Assembly: GCA_025558075.1 (NCBI GenBank)
Contig: JAHLKF010000025.1
Span: 62,001 to 126,000, forward strand
DNA: 64,000 nucleotides
Direction: 5' to 3'
DNA from: Gaertneriomyces semiglobifer
Lineage: Eukaryota; Chytridiomycota; Chytridiomycetes; Spizellomycetales; Spizellomycetaceae
Shown: positions 1 through 11,387 of the stretch, in pieces
Position numbering within the stretch: position 1 is the first letter of the stretch
Layout of the letters: each line of letters begins with the position of its first letter
Notes under the pieces: model-generated
Database searches by the model: none
The model's input: the letters and a program-made list of their open reading frames with translations, nothing else
Told to the model about the DNA's origin: nothing
Translations under genes and position numbers: made by a program

Positions 1-440
1 CATTCAAAGCGCCGTTTGGATATCAGCAAGAGTCGTCCCTAAACTAGCCATCGCCCTAGACTTCATAGCAAACGTTTCCACCATCACTCCTCTCACTCAC
101 TCACGAGCGCCTCAAGTATTGCATTGGTGAATCACTGTAAACGGTCGAGTGTCGAGCGTCCAAGAGTTTGGAAACGCTGGGGGCACTCCTTTGGAGTCGC
201 ACCTGGCTAATTAGCGGATGGGGTGGTCGTAGCATCTGCTTCTTTGGAGGAGGAGGTGCTGTCCAGTTACAGACAAGTTAGTGTTTATGTCCGCCGTACG
301 TCAGCAAGTTGCGTTGACGCTTTTGTGTATACGGCCTCAGGGTAGTTAGTTTATTCAAGGTAAGGCGGTGATATTCTTCTTACTCCAAGGTATCCTTCAC
401 ACGTCGCGGAAAACTCCATTGCTAAACTCATTCCTTCTAG
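1..440. other. 5' flank of ATG1, no gene seen
   Basis: No supported coding region. The stretch ends at the ATG1 start codon and probably holds its promoter and 5' UTR. A short reading frame runs leftward from position 85 but closes within 30 codons and resembles nothing I recognise. Confidence 0.5.
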
Positions 441-3400
441 ATGTCTTCTTTTCCGCCACATCCGACCACAACAATCGGTTCGTACATCATCTCTCATGAG
501 ATCGGCAGAGGGTCGTTTGCGACCGTGTACATGGGCAAACACCTTACCACCCAGCAACCGGTTGCAGTCAAGTCCGTCAGTAGGGACAAACTGAACAGAA
601 AGCTGGCAGAGAATTTGGAAAGTGAAATCAGAATCCTCAGAGGACTACGGCATCCGAATGTTGTCAGCTTAGTGGATATTGTGGTATGTCTCTTTTTCGA
701 AAAATGTTAACGTACTCGATCATCAACTTGTTATTGACCTATCTTTTATTTAGAAAACGGATCGACACATTCATCTTGTCATGCAATATTGCTCTCTTGG
801 AGATCTTTCGAATTTTATCAAGAAGCGCGGCCTAGTGACACCATCTGTCTCTACGCCAACCACACTGGAAGCGAGACCAAGTGCTAGCAGTGTTGGAAAT
901 TCTCTGGCCGGGCCTTGGGGTGGTCTAGCGGAGAATGTCGTGCGCAATTTCATCAAGCAGTTGGCGAGTGCTTTGGAGTTTTTGAGGCAACATGAGTTAG
1001 TACATCGGGATTTAAAGCCTCAGGTAAATCTCATTGATGTGACGCTTTCATATATATTTGCCTTGACCAATATGTTGACTTTTCTTGATCATTTAGAACG
1101 TGCTTCTGCACCCGTCTCCTGAGTCTGCCACGAATTCAAACGCGCTTCCGACGTTGCTTCTCGCTGACTTTGGGTTCGCGCGCCTACTTCCGTCCACGTC
1201 TTTGGCATCCACCCTCTGCGGCTCGCCGCTGTACATGGCCCCCGAGATCTTGCGTGGTGATAAATATGATGCCAAGGCCGATCTTTGGTCATTTGGTGCT
1301 ATAGTTTATGAAATGTTATGCGGACGACCACCGTACAAGGCTATGAACCATGTCGAACTTTTGAGGAAGATTGAAAGGACAGGCGTCAAGTTTCCCGGCG
1401 AGGACACAACTGGGCGAGAACGAGGCTATAGCGTTGGGGCAGGCGGCAGTGGAGGAGGCAGCTTGGGAACGAGTCCTCGATTCCCCGGCGGCTTACCACC
1501 CATTCCTGAAGACTTGAAAGATTTGATCAAGCGGCTGCTCAAGCGCGACCCGAAGGAGAGACTAGGATTTGAAGAGTTCTTTGCGTTACCGGTTGTCGGA
1601 ATTACGGCCGCGCAGTCGGCGTCGTCTGGCTCTGGATCCCGCGGTGAATCATACCCTCACGGCGTCGGCGTGCCAATCCGTGGCAGAGATGACACTTTCA
1701 ATCTCACACCACCGACCCATGTGCACGTGATTCCTTCGTCACTGCCCGCTGGTGCATTTGCTATTCCGTACAGCTCTGCAGCGCGGCCTGAGCACGGGCG
1801 GCACCATCGCACTCCTTCATATCAATCGCATTCGTCCGCTGCGTCTCATAGTCCTTCTTCTGTGAAGGAACCTACGCCACCATTCCATCAAACGCCACCG
1901 TTTCCCGGGCATAATGTCGGTGGGGTGCGTGATCCCAAGGCACTCCCGACAACCGTGCCGAGAATGATGACCGCGCCTGGATGGATCGCACAGGAACGAC
2001 AGGGTGTATTGTCCGGGTCCACCTCTTCGACTCATCGGAACTCTCCCGACGACGCGGGCATGCATCCGTCACCTCAGGGATATCATGCCAGCACGCAGTA
2101 CTCTGGAATGACGACTGAGCGTCCACCGAGCCAAAGCGGGCGCGTGCTTGGAAGCGGTGATTCGTCGCATATTCGCAGAGTGTCTGTATCCTCGAGACGA
2201 AGTTTTGCGTTGGAGGATCCACCACCGTTTTCTAGTGTTGAGAATATGCAGCGGCTGAAGAAGCAGGATATGGCAGAGGACGTTGAGCTGAATATGGAGG
2301 ACGCACCGTTCCCTCATGCGGGCTCTGCGGGCGTTTCTGTGGATAAAGGGCTTCCGACAGGCAAAGAGGACGTTGTCCCTGCGGTTCCGCCAAGAGTTGA
2401 GAAAACAAGTTCGTTGTCGTCGATTGAGTCCGTGGATAGCAATCGCCGGGAAATTGATTCTCCGGGCTCCGCTTCAAGCGCTGGTCGCAGTGGGTCAAAG
2501 ATGAAAGGCAGTGATTCTGGAATGAGAGGATCTGGCAGCGATGAATATGTTATGGTTGAGAAGCGGGTTGTCGAAGTGAATTGGTTGGCGGATGTTGTGG
2601 AAGGCGTCGCGCGAAGAGACTCTCGAGGTTCGTTGGATAGCCTGAGGAGCAAAGCGAGCAGGGAGAATCTTACAGGAACGCGCTACGGCGAACCCGCACA
2701 TAATGTTGTTGGTGTCGGGGGCGGCGGAGTTATTTATGCGCCTACCGTTACCGTCAGAGAACAGTCTCTTTCGCGCGAGGCATCGCTCAGTCCCAGTCAG
2801 CAGCCGCAGCAGCAGCAGATTTCGTCCGTGGCGGCACCACCCCCGCTCTACCCGGCCACTAGCACCAGTCCACTTCGACGCCCTTCATCACGGCAACGTA
2901 TACTCGGCACTGGATCATTGCGTGAGAGCACCCATCAATTCCTCAACACGTCACATACCAACCTTGCCGCTATTGCGGGACCGTCCACACCGACGCCGTC
3001 CAATCACGAGTCTGATAGTGGTGATTCCCTGCTCTTGCCGCTGAACACATTGGCGCTTCGAGCTCAAGCCATCCAAAGTCTCGCGGCGTCGCTTGAGAGC
3101 GAAGGGCGCTATGAAGAAGCTATGGGAACGTACATGATGGCTCTCCGTGGATTGCAGCGTGGCGTCGAAGTCGCACGAGGCATCTTTGAGGCATATGGCC
3201 CGTCCCCATCCGAGTCGACTATCGGAAATACTGGCTTAACTGGCCTGAGTGCTTCCAAAGTTGTCGGCATGGTTGTGAGACGACTTTCAATTGCTCGTGA
3301 TGGAAAAAAGGAAGACGAACAGCAGGATGCCGCGGGAATGGATGTGATGAAGTTGAGCAAAGCTGTAAGCTGGCTGCGCGAGAGGTTTAACGAGTGTTTG

Positions 3401-3916
3401 GAAGGCGCTGATCGATGTAGGGTGATGATTGAAGATGTTGGTGTTTCTGATGAGACGGGCGTTGTGGTGGCCAGCCAACGAGATACTGAGCTGTATGAGG
3501 ACGATGGAGAAGAAGGAAAGAGGACTGTGAGAGTTGTATATGAGATGGCGTTGGAAATTGTGAGTATACTGGACCCATTAGAGATTTTTTGGGGCAACTA
3601 CTGCTCTGTGTAGATGTGTATATGGATGGTTTATTGATTCTTTTCCTTTTCTGCATTACAGAGCAAACAAGCGGCACATGTTGAACTACTCTTGCGCTCT
3701 CCTTCCTCGGCTTCTTCCGTCGCCAGCCAGCACCTCACCCCGACACCTTATGAGCTACGTACTCAGTCGTCAGCGCTCTATCGCCAATCGATCCTTCTCG
3801 TGGAGTCATTATTAGACATGGAGGACGAAGTGTCTGATAGTGATCGCACTGTGCTGGAAAAGTTTTTGGCGAGTTTGTGGGGAAGGGTTGGAGGTGTCGA
3901 AAAGATTCCAGTGTAA
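441..3916 (+). CDS. ATG1: Serine/threonine kinase Atg1/ULK, autophagy initiation
   Basis: Four exons (441-683, 754-1023, 1097-3559, 3662-3916) give 1076 residues. The N-terminal kinase domain has a glycine loop IGRGSFATV (about 21-29), the VAVK lysine (44), HRDLKPQN (165-172), DFGFAR (195-200) and MAPE (218-221). Two Gly/Ser-rich insertions lie in it, one near residues 107-140 and one after the APE motif. A long Ser/Pro-rich disordered middle follows, then a helical C-terminal region from about 820 ([19 protein letters not shown] and beyond) that fits the paired MIT domains by which Atg1/ULK binds Atg13. In this family the kinase starts autophagosome formation under starvation. The order kinase, disordered linker, C-terminal MIT region separates it from other kinases. 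The last splice site lies inside the C-terminal domain. The identification is firm; exact ends of the disordered part do not matter to it. Confidence 0.93.
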
Positions 3917-4399
3917 ATAATGAAATGAATTTGCTGGTCTATTTGAATCAGGGTAGATTGTACGACAATTGATTTTTTACTTGGCCCTTTTTCCTTTTTT
4001 TTTTCTTTGGGATTAGTCATGTTGATGTAGTTTTGTATATGCGTGCCACCGATTAATATGTTTTAAGGAAGTTTTCTTTGTCCGCTGCCCAACGCTTCGT
4101 TCTGCAATTCTAATGATTCAGCAATTGACAAGTATGCGATGCATACTTGCGACATTCAGGCGTTAAGAGCCTGTCCGTTTGCTAACGCGCTGGGTCGTCT
4201 AGCGCTGTTGGCGAGTCGATGTCAACGGTCGAATTGGCCGCCGCCAGCATAGAGGCATTGTGCTTTCGCGAGGTGTACCTCGGTGGTTCAACTAGATGCC
4301 GAGCTCATATGCTGCGTCAGAATACGACAGACTTGCTTTCGCGAATCAAATCCTCCATCTATCAGCGACCCACACACCGCACGTCTGACGTGGCATAAG
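3917..4399. other. Convergent 3' intergenic region
   Basis: Lies between the stop codons of ATG1 (+) and RPP40 (-). It has T-rich stretches after ATG1 and a short perfect hairpin at 4129-4149. No gene is supported here. Confidence 0.5.
4129..4149. repeat. Short perfect hairpin between convergent genes
   Basis: CAAGTATGC (4129-4137) is the exact reverse complement of GCATACTTG (4141-4149), with a 3-nt GAT loop. It sits between two convergent 3' ends, so an RNA 3'-end role is possible but not shown. Confidence 0.6.
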
Positions 4400-5827
4400 C
4401 TAAAGTCCATCCCCGATCTGGTATATCAAGCACCGCGGGCCTTCGGCACTGTCCGCTGTCCCACTCGTGTTCGGGTGGTACAATGCTAGATACCCAGCTT
4501 CTCCACAATGACTATACGTGAGCCCAGTAGATCGCTCCTGGTCCCGCCATGCGACGGGTGATGATGTATAAGTTTGCGATTGCAGCGCAAGCCAAGAAAG
4601 TTTGAATTCTTCGAGTACTTCCCTGCTTTGCAAATAGATCGACACCCAAACATGAGTAAGTACGAACAATGACACCAAAAGAGGGCCGAATATCATACGT
4701 ACTCGATGACTTTCATCAACTCTATCATCAGCTCTGCCGCAAGGAGGTCGGCGTTGATGCGAATCCTCATTACACTTCCTGAGAGGCATTCATCAGGTGG
4801 TGAGTAGATGCATACATACGGGTCCGGATTATCTGCCACATTCAGGCGATTGCTGTCGTCGTCTTCTTGTGCAATGTGGAGGAGCCCAAAGTACTCCATA
4901 TATGACAAGACAGTCTCTTCGCCGATTAGATCTTTGCTGCTGAGTGTGGGAAGGTCTGCGAGAGTTGGTACATGGATATTCGAAAAAGTGGTGATGTTGA
5001 GGGAGACGGGGGTTGAGGCGAGGGCAGCCTCGGGTGGTAGTTCCAGTGACACAGTGGAAGGGTGACTGAACACGAATTCGACTGCGTGAGAAAAAGTGTT
5101 CTCAAAGCACCATAGGGCACGTTGATAGGCTTTTGAAGACGGTTTGAAAGATGGGTCTGCGAGGTCTAATTGGACAACTAGATAGCTTCCATTATTAGCC
5201 GCGCTCTTGGAATTTCTGGCAAGGCAGGCATATATGTGACTGCACTTACCATAACGGTTTTGGGAGACCTTGGACTTGGAACCATTGAGTCCACAAGTTT
5301 CATAATCGTCTTTCGTGAGGTTGAGCACCAACGTACCAGTTGCAAGGAGGGCAAATGCCGAGTGCGTCATCAGAGGCTCGCACGATACTGCTGCCAGCTT
5401 GCCTAATAAATACAAGCGAGGATCAAAGTTTAACAGTGCGCAACAGTGGTCGGTCATCTAGCCCTTGCCTACCTTCACGAATGATATTTTCACGAATGTC
5501 TCCCAAAAACCACTTTAGTGGTACCTTGCCGCGGGAGACCTTCCATCCGCCGACCACATTCTGTACCTTTCCTGTTAACACCTGCCACGCCTTTTCGGAG
5601 TCGGTGGTTCCCGATGCACCTGGCATGTAAAGCGTGACCTGAAACAAGCTAGGTTCAATTCAAATCCGGAAGGGCGTGAGGGCGATGAATGAAGGCCAAC
5701 GTACATTACTGTTAAACAGGTGTGTGCCAATAACGGATCCGACATTGTTGAGTGGGGTGTTGCACATATGCAACCTGGCGGGCGGGTGGTCGAATGCCGG
5801 TTGAATAGCTCCCAAATGTTGACGCAT
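4400..5827 (-). CDS. RPP40: RNase P/MRP protein subunit Rpp40-like
   Basis: Five exons on the minus strand (5827-5705, 5638-5473, 5402-5250, 5177-4703, 4622-4400) join in frame to 379 residues. Features shared with animal Rpp40 run in order: a VTLYMPG segment like VSFLIPE, TKDDYETCGL, RYVVQLDLAD followed by the ALWCF segment, and near the C terminus SWLALQSQTY followed by SPVAW. The protein would be a structural subunit of nuclear RNase P or RNase MRP, which process tRNA and rRNA precursors. Length is close to the human protein (363 residues). The third intron keeps an open frame if unspliced, but removing it restores the conserved VVQLDLAD join, so I splice it. The start at 5827 is the first ATG that gives a family-sized N terminus; the frame is open upstream for a short way, so an extra 5' exon is possible. 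Confidence 0.85.
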
Positions 5828-6174
5828 CTTAAAAGAAACGTTTATGGTGCTACAGATCTGATCATCATCTGCTTCCTGGTCGCATCTGCAGCTGCCAGCT
5901 GTAGTGTTGGTTTGAGTTTAAGGCAATGCGACCTCAACGCGCAGGCCAAAAAGAATTCGGAGACCGTGCGTCTTGGAAGGACAGTCGCATAAACGGCAGT
6001 TAAACCAGCGTCGTTTTGTCATTTACGAGAAAGAGAGGCATGTATATTCAGAAAGAAAGCAGTGCCCTATTGATGCAGCCATTGGGTTAACAATCATCTC
6101 GTGTTTAGATCCGGTTTTGCCCAAGAACTGCTCCTTGTGCGGCGTTCACTGTCCAAAGTCGAGTTTACGAAGCA
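5828..6174. other. Divergent promoter region, RPP40 / OCA-like
   Basis: About 350 bp between the start codons of RPP40 (-) and the phosphatase-like gene (+). No separate gene is supported; it presumably holds both promoters. Confidence 0.5.
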
Positions 6175-6961
6175 ATGATGCTGAATCCACCAGATGCGTT
6201 TGGGATCGTGGAAAAGGGAATCTACCGTTCAAGCTCACTCCATCCGTCCCACTTTTCCTATCTACGAACCCTTGGCTTGCGCACAGTCATGGTCCTTGAC
6301 ACCGAACCGCTGTCCAAGGACGTGCTATCTTTCCTTGATGAATGTGGGATAAGAGTGGTGGGCAGAGGTACTGGGGGCTCTTAATGCATTGTGGGTGCTT
6401 TACTCATCTATGTTGTCTGTTTCAAGATCATGTTGGGACAGCAAACATGGCGACCTAACCTAGGGTGGAGACCGGTAAGCGAAGAGCTCATCAAGGAAGG
6501 TTTGGAACTGGTATTGAACGTGCAAAATCATCCCATAATGGTGCTATGCACGTATGTATGCTTGCTCTTTTGGTCGGGCAAGAGCGTCGCATTCATTCTT
6601 TCGCAACAGATCAGGCGTTTATGAAACGGGCACATTTATTGGATGTCTGCGAAAGCTGCTCCACTGGAACTTCAATTCCATCATAGTCGAATACCGCAGC
6701 TATGCAGGCAGCAAAGCGCGCTACATTAGCGAGCAATTCATTGAGCTCTTTGACATGGATTTGGTGACGATACCTCGAGATGTGCCCGAGTGGTTCCAAG
6801 AAGGTGTACGTCTTCTGGTATGTCAACATCATGTGCATGTCCTTCATCAGCCGGTTAACCATTCGCCTGATCAGAAAGAAGAGGAGGCCGAGTTTCACAC
6901 AAAGACGACTCCTGGCGCTCCAGTTAACACCTTGCATAGCCAAGACAATGTAGCCGAATAA
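6175..6961 (+). CDS. Siw14/Oca-family tyrosine phosphatase-like protein, probably catalytically inactive
   Basis: Three exons (6175-6357, 6427-6551, 6610-6961) give 219 residues. The N-terminal PPDAFGIVEKGIYRS and the later FIGCLRKLLHW and EQFIELFD blocks match the atypical dual-specificity phosphatases Siw14, Oca1, Oca2, Oca4 and Oca6. Active members carry HCxxGxxRTG; here the loop, made by the exon 2-3 join, reads LCTSGVYETG. The cysteine and GxxxTG remain, but the histidine is Leu and the catalytic arginine is Glu. I infer a pseudophosphatase, as reported for some yeast Oca proteins that act in complexes. Which paralogue it matches best cannot be settled by eye. The C-terminal tail after WFQEG is not conserved and contains a possible small in-frame intron, so its end is less certain. 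Confidence 0.8.
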
Positions 6962-7131
6962 ACCAGCCCATCTCACACTTGAAATTACATATATATTCAG
7001 AGAAATTGAGAAACTTATCTAGTAGCTTGTCCTTTCTCATTTGCGTTCCGTTTTCGGCTCAGCAAAGTACCTAAGTAAAGAGGAGCACAATTAGCAAACG
7101 TCAACACACGACACACAGTGAGTACACCAAG

Positions 7132-8246
7132 TCACACATACATGTCTTGGAACATCTTCCATAAAACAGAGAACATAATGCCTTGCAACCCGTTGGTCAA
7201 GATGCGCGTTTTCAGACCACGTCCGAACAAGCCGGCAACACCATCTTTCTCAATGACCGCCCTTGCGGCACCGACATACGATACCCTGGTTTCGTTGACT
7301 TGTCTGTAAGTCTTGATGACTCGCAGTGAGTTGGAGATTGTGTCTGACACCACAGATGCGGCGAATCCAATGAATGCTTGACGGCCGAGCTTTTTGAGTG
7401 TTTCGTTTTGTTTGGGCAGTTTTTCATTGAGGTAATTGTATGTGGCAAACCACGGGTAATGTCCAACAAAGGTAGCGGCAGCAGAAGCAACAGCGCCATA
7501 CCAAAGGGTGGTGACGCCGTGTTGTGCAACTCTAGCACGCAAGATTGTCCATCCTTGATTACCCTGCGTCTGAAGCGTGGTTTTCAGAGTATCCACCGGG
7601 GTGAGGAACATGCGGAACGAGGCAGCAGCAGCAGATGCACCAATAGTTTTCACCGCCATAGGAAGCTCTTTGGTGTGCGGGTTGCTTTCCAAGAACGCGA
7701 GTGCGAACGAGTTCGTTGCAGTATCACCGAACCGAGACAGCGGCCCTTGAATGAGTGCGGGACCAATACCACGATAGAATCGGACAATGCCTCCATCCTT
7801 GTAGAGGACGCGGAGAGCTTCTGTGGTGGTGGCGCCAAAGCGATACTGGTAGTTCATCGTGGTGCGTAAAGGCTATCATGATAACGGATAGGTTAGCCTG
7901 AGATTCAATCGTAGTGAGGCAACATCGAGAACCGGCCTGTAACCGACAAGGGCTACGGCAGCAAGCAGAAGTCGTATCGGTGAGTTCCGTTGTGGGTCCT
8001 TGTCGATATCACTGAAGCACCCTGGGGTGTTCGTAACCCAGACTGTGCTGTGCCCAGCACCTTATCATGACACACAATCAGATCTCAGACGTCGTCCATC
8101 TGAGGCTTGTGGCGGCATCAACTCACCATCAATGTGCAAACTTGAATCACCATGGCCGCTGCACCGGAGACACCTCCTCCGAGGGCCCGATGCAGAGCTT
8201 TGTTCAAGTCGAAGGCGGGTTTCTTTTCTACAGTTTGGCTAGACAT
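7132..8246 (-). CDS. Mitochondrial carrier family protein, atypical
   Basis: Two exons (8246-8127 and 7872-7132) give 286 residues, a normal carrier length. Three repeats are visible. Repeat 1 has LGGGVSGAAAMVIQ, then PLRTTM at the splice join, then RFYRGIGPALIQGPLSRFGD. Repeat 2 has the standard PVDTLK. Repeat 3 has SLRVIK and GLFGRGLKTRI. The RFYRGIGPAL and GLFGRGLKTRI blocks are typical of inner-membrane carriers. Only repeat 2 keeps the Px[DE]xx[KR] signature; repeats 1 and 3 have arginine in place of the acidic residue. The substrate cannot be assigned. The intron is 254 nt, longer than most here. The exon join is supported by phase and by completion of the first transmembrane helix. Confidence 0.85.
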
Positions 8247-8810
8247 TATTAACAAGGGTAATCACCGATACTGTTATTCTTCAAACGACTACTCTGCTCT
8301 CTCTCTCTCTATCTCTCTACACAAATTAAGTATCTGAATGCACACAACGACTGACTGGCGAAGATTAAGATTGTGGGGAGAATACGAGGTCTGGTCTCTG
8401 CCGACGGTGGAAAGACGAGAACGTTCCGACGCAATGAGCGCGCATTAATTAACTGATGCGAGATGGAGTTGCATTCGCGACATCAGGACACCACAGAATG
8501 CATATCAGGCATTGCGGGAGCAGTGCGGGATGGTTGGTTCATTGCAGGTGGGAGTCCCCCGCTAAAGGACGATGCTGCGTACTTGCTTCTGAAATGAGAT
8601 GTCAACTTTGATGAACTCATTGGAGATGGAAATGATACACACAGGAGCACTGGACATGTTCATGAAGACAAAGTGGCAAGACGATATGCGATGGTATTAT
8701 ATTCGAGAGAGAGACGGTATCAGGTGGATGTAATGTTGGGTGCAGGATCGCATATGTACATATTGGTCGAATTCAGAAAGAACATTACAACTGGCCCTTT
8801 AAGAATACGG
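8247..8810. other. Intergenic region with CT-rich tract
   Basis: Lies between the carrier start codon and the uS12m stop codon, both on the minus strand. It holds a CT-rich tract and presumably the carrier promoter. No gene is supported. Confidence 0.5.
8297..8318. repeat. CT dinucleotide microsatellite
   Basis: A run of CT repeats interrupted once by AT. It lies about 50 bp upstream of the carrier start codon on the minus strand, where it reads as a GA-rich tract; such tracts are common in fungal promoters. Confidence 0.8.
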
Positions 8811-9485
8811 CTATCTCTTTTTACCTCCCGGCGCATCACCTTTGGATTTCTGTAATCACCACAAAGTTTAACCATCACGGACATGATACAAAGACTCAGC
8901 TTGCGAGTGACATACCTTGCTTCCATACTTTGACCTCCCCTTTGATCTGTTAACCACACCCTGACAATCCAGAGTTCCACGCACAACCTTGTATCTTACA
9001 CCTGGACAATCAGAAACACGTCCACCTCTGACCAACACAACCGAATGCTCCTGAAGGTTGTGGCCCTCTCCCGGAATGTAGGCAATCACCGTTTTCCCCG
9101 TGGTCAGTCGTACACGACAGACTTTACGCTGGGCAGAGTTGGGCTTCTTTGGCTTTACTGTAAACACTTTCAGGCAAACTCCTCTGCGCTGGGGGCAGCT
9201 ATCGAGAGCAGGAGACGGCTGCTTTGCTGGTCGTGGTTTACGAATGCCGCGAATAACTTGGTTCAGTGTGGCCATATTGCGAGTACCGGTAACATCGGGC
9301 ATCGGTCGGTTCACGGCATTACGGAACGCAGGTTGACGCATGTGATGAGATATACTGCTTGAGAGTGGTCTGCATGTTGCTGAAATCCACAAACGTTTGG
9401 AAGTTGTGGCAATCGTGGAGCGAGAGCCTACCGAAGGCACAAAGCTGCGAGCGGCCATGAAGGATGCTCGCACATGGGATGCCAT
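8811..9485 (-). CDS. MRPS12: Mitochondrial small ribosomal subunit protein uS12m
   Basis: Two exons (9485-8916, 8849-8811) give 202 residues. Conserved uS12 blocks are present: [22 protein letters not shown], the PKKPNSA loop, [23 protein letters not shown], and [11 protein letters not shown], ending SKYGSK. uS12 lies at the decoding centre, where the PKKPNSA loop contacts the decoding site. About 75 basic and Ser-rich residues precede the core and are probably a mitochondrial targeting sequence with a linker; Met10 at 9458 is an alternative start. The second exon is only 39 nt and adds a lysine/glycine-rich tail. The frame stays open for 100 codons upstream of the ATG, but that part is not uS12-like. 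A gene in the nuclear genome with a targeting sequence is the usual state for fungi. Confidence 0.92.
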
Positions 9486-11387
9486 TCTTTTCGAAGACGA
9501 CTGATTTTTCGGCTCTGGGCTCTCCGACAACTGCAAGGAACCAGCCTTCCTCTCCTCTCTTGTCGGCGGTCTCGGATCTGTCCACTCGCAAACTGATACG
9601 ATTCTTAACGATGATCGTGCGAGCACCTTTCGGCGACTTTTTGTTCTCCGGTTCGTATCAATAACACATTCTAACAGCGTCACGGGTGGCACGTGGACGT
9701 CACATGCTGAAGCACATGACTGTAAGCAATACACCCCTAACCCTGCCGCACACCCAGCGGACCTACATTTTTCCCTCCCGTGGGACATGTCCGAGCGCAT
9801 GTAAAAGGCATACCGTCAGACGTCCGACGTACATTTTCAGTTCGATCTCCGTCAGCACTCCAAGGCCATGATCTCCGTGGGACATCCAGCTTTGTAGCGT
9901 CAGAGCTCCTGCGGAGATCCTGTGGATGTGCGCCCGGATACCTTTTACCAGGGCATTCATCGGGGGTTCCCTGCATACTGGGTTTACCGCTGGATGCTGC
10001 TTACACCGACAATAATATTGCATTATAATACAGCATCAGTGTTCATATGCGTCGAAGATATGACTGCCTTGATCACAGTTCCTTGCCGGGATCGCTGCTT
10101 TCCTCTTCCTCCAAACCCATTGGCTCCGCGATACCGTCTTCGATATCACCGAAACCATGTCCGAGGATACTGAGTTTCGGTGATATCGAAGAAGGTATCG
10201 CGGAGCCAATGGGTTTGGAGGAAGAGGAAAGCAGCGATCTCGACAAGGAATCGTGATGTGTTCTGGGTGGGAAATGAACTTGGAAGAAAATCGCGAGTTG
10301 AACTGTTGGAGGGAGGCAAATGCCATGGAAACGGACGTTGCTAACGGACGTGGCAAACGGACGGATGTCCGGGGGATCTCCGCAGAGTCGACATGCAGCG
10401 CAGATCCTTGTGAATGTCCCCTCGCACATACTAACCCAGCAGCTCCGACGGATGTCCCCAAGGATGTGTAGCGGGACTACATTGACGTGACTCCTTCAGG
10501 ACATCCTGTGTACCTTCGTAGGAGCATCCGCGTATGCTCTCTGAATGTGCGGCCAAAATGTGCTGGGGAACAAAACTTCGCATGTACTGACGTACTCCAT
10601 TACCTAAGCACTCCCGTCGGACATCCCGCAGGGTTGGGGGTGTACCTTGAGCTTAAGAAAACGTCCATGAGCTCTTTAGTTAGAGGACAATTAAGAGTAA
10701 GTCCCAGATAGAGCCTGTATGATGTGGATTGTTCAAGAACGAGCACCTGTTCAAATTCAAGGTGGGATCCGCTATATAAGGTCGGGTATAACACATGAGG
10801 AGTGCAGGCCATCTGGGACACATTGGTCTAGATATGGTCCAAAGAGGGTCTCCATTGGCGCATGGTACACCCCTGACCTATTCATTCGGGCAATGTGGCC
10901 AACGCTGTCGTTCTAGTCTCGCTTGTGTAGGCATATACACGTTCCATGAAGCACTTTCTAAGCAAAAGCATGATGGTCTACCTAAAAGCGTAACGGTTGC
11001 ATACAGCACATGTAAGGAGTTAAAGAAGTGTGAGTGACTCTATGGAAATAGAAGAGAGACTAAAGGAGACGAAGGTGCTGACGGAGACTGCTGCAGCGTA
11101 CCGTTAGTAGCATGTTGCTGGATCTCGAACATGAGCAAAACATGTACACGTACGAGTTAGCGCGGCATGTGAAGCCTGGGATGCTCATGAGCAGTCTCCG
11201 CAATCATCCAATACACCACACAACCTACTAAGGAGATACGGAATTAGCTGCATTTTCCAAGCGCTTAGAGTGAAACTGCATCTTGGTACTGTCAGTGTAA
11301 ATGATCCGCTACTCTGTATATGCGGATGCAAGGACCCGGAATATCATCTAGATATAGTTGACTACCACGATTGCGAGTTCCAGAAGA
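9486..11387. other. Gene-poor island with repeats
   Basis: Nearly 1.9 kb with no recognisable protein gene on either strand. It contains a long fold-back repeat (10079-10250), five copies of GGACATCC in either orientation (9880-10626), and a perfect GGACATGTCC palindrome at about 9783. Several open frames of 60-140 codons occur, but those at 9.9-10.5 kb run through the fold-back arms and are by-products of it. I see no transposase, reverse transcriptase or helicase motif. It may be a decayed or non-autonomous mobile element. Confidence 0.5.
10079..10250. repeat. Fold-back inverted repeat, 77-bp arms
   Basis: The left arm 10079-10155 is the reverse complement of the right arm 10174-10250 with three mismatches, separated by an 18-nt loop. 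A few more matching bases flank the arms. A transcript would form a long hairpin. Such structures are found in MITE-like elements and in hairpin small-RNA precursors; nothing here decides between them. Confidence 0.9.

Noticed and set aside
1872..2652. Minus-strand open frames inside ATG1
   Set aside because: They are shadows of the Ser/Pro-rich coding sequence of ATG1, with no independent support.
9486..9800. N-terminal extension of uS12m by about 100 residues
   Set aside because: The frame is open, but the added part is not uS12-like and its first codon is not needed; ATG 9485 gives a normal targeting sequence.
9922..10461. Open frames of 80-140 codons on both strands around 10 kb
   Set aside because: They run through the two arms of the fold-back, so both strands show the same peptide by symmetry; no family match.
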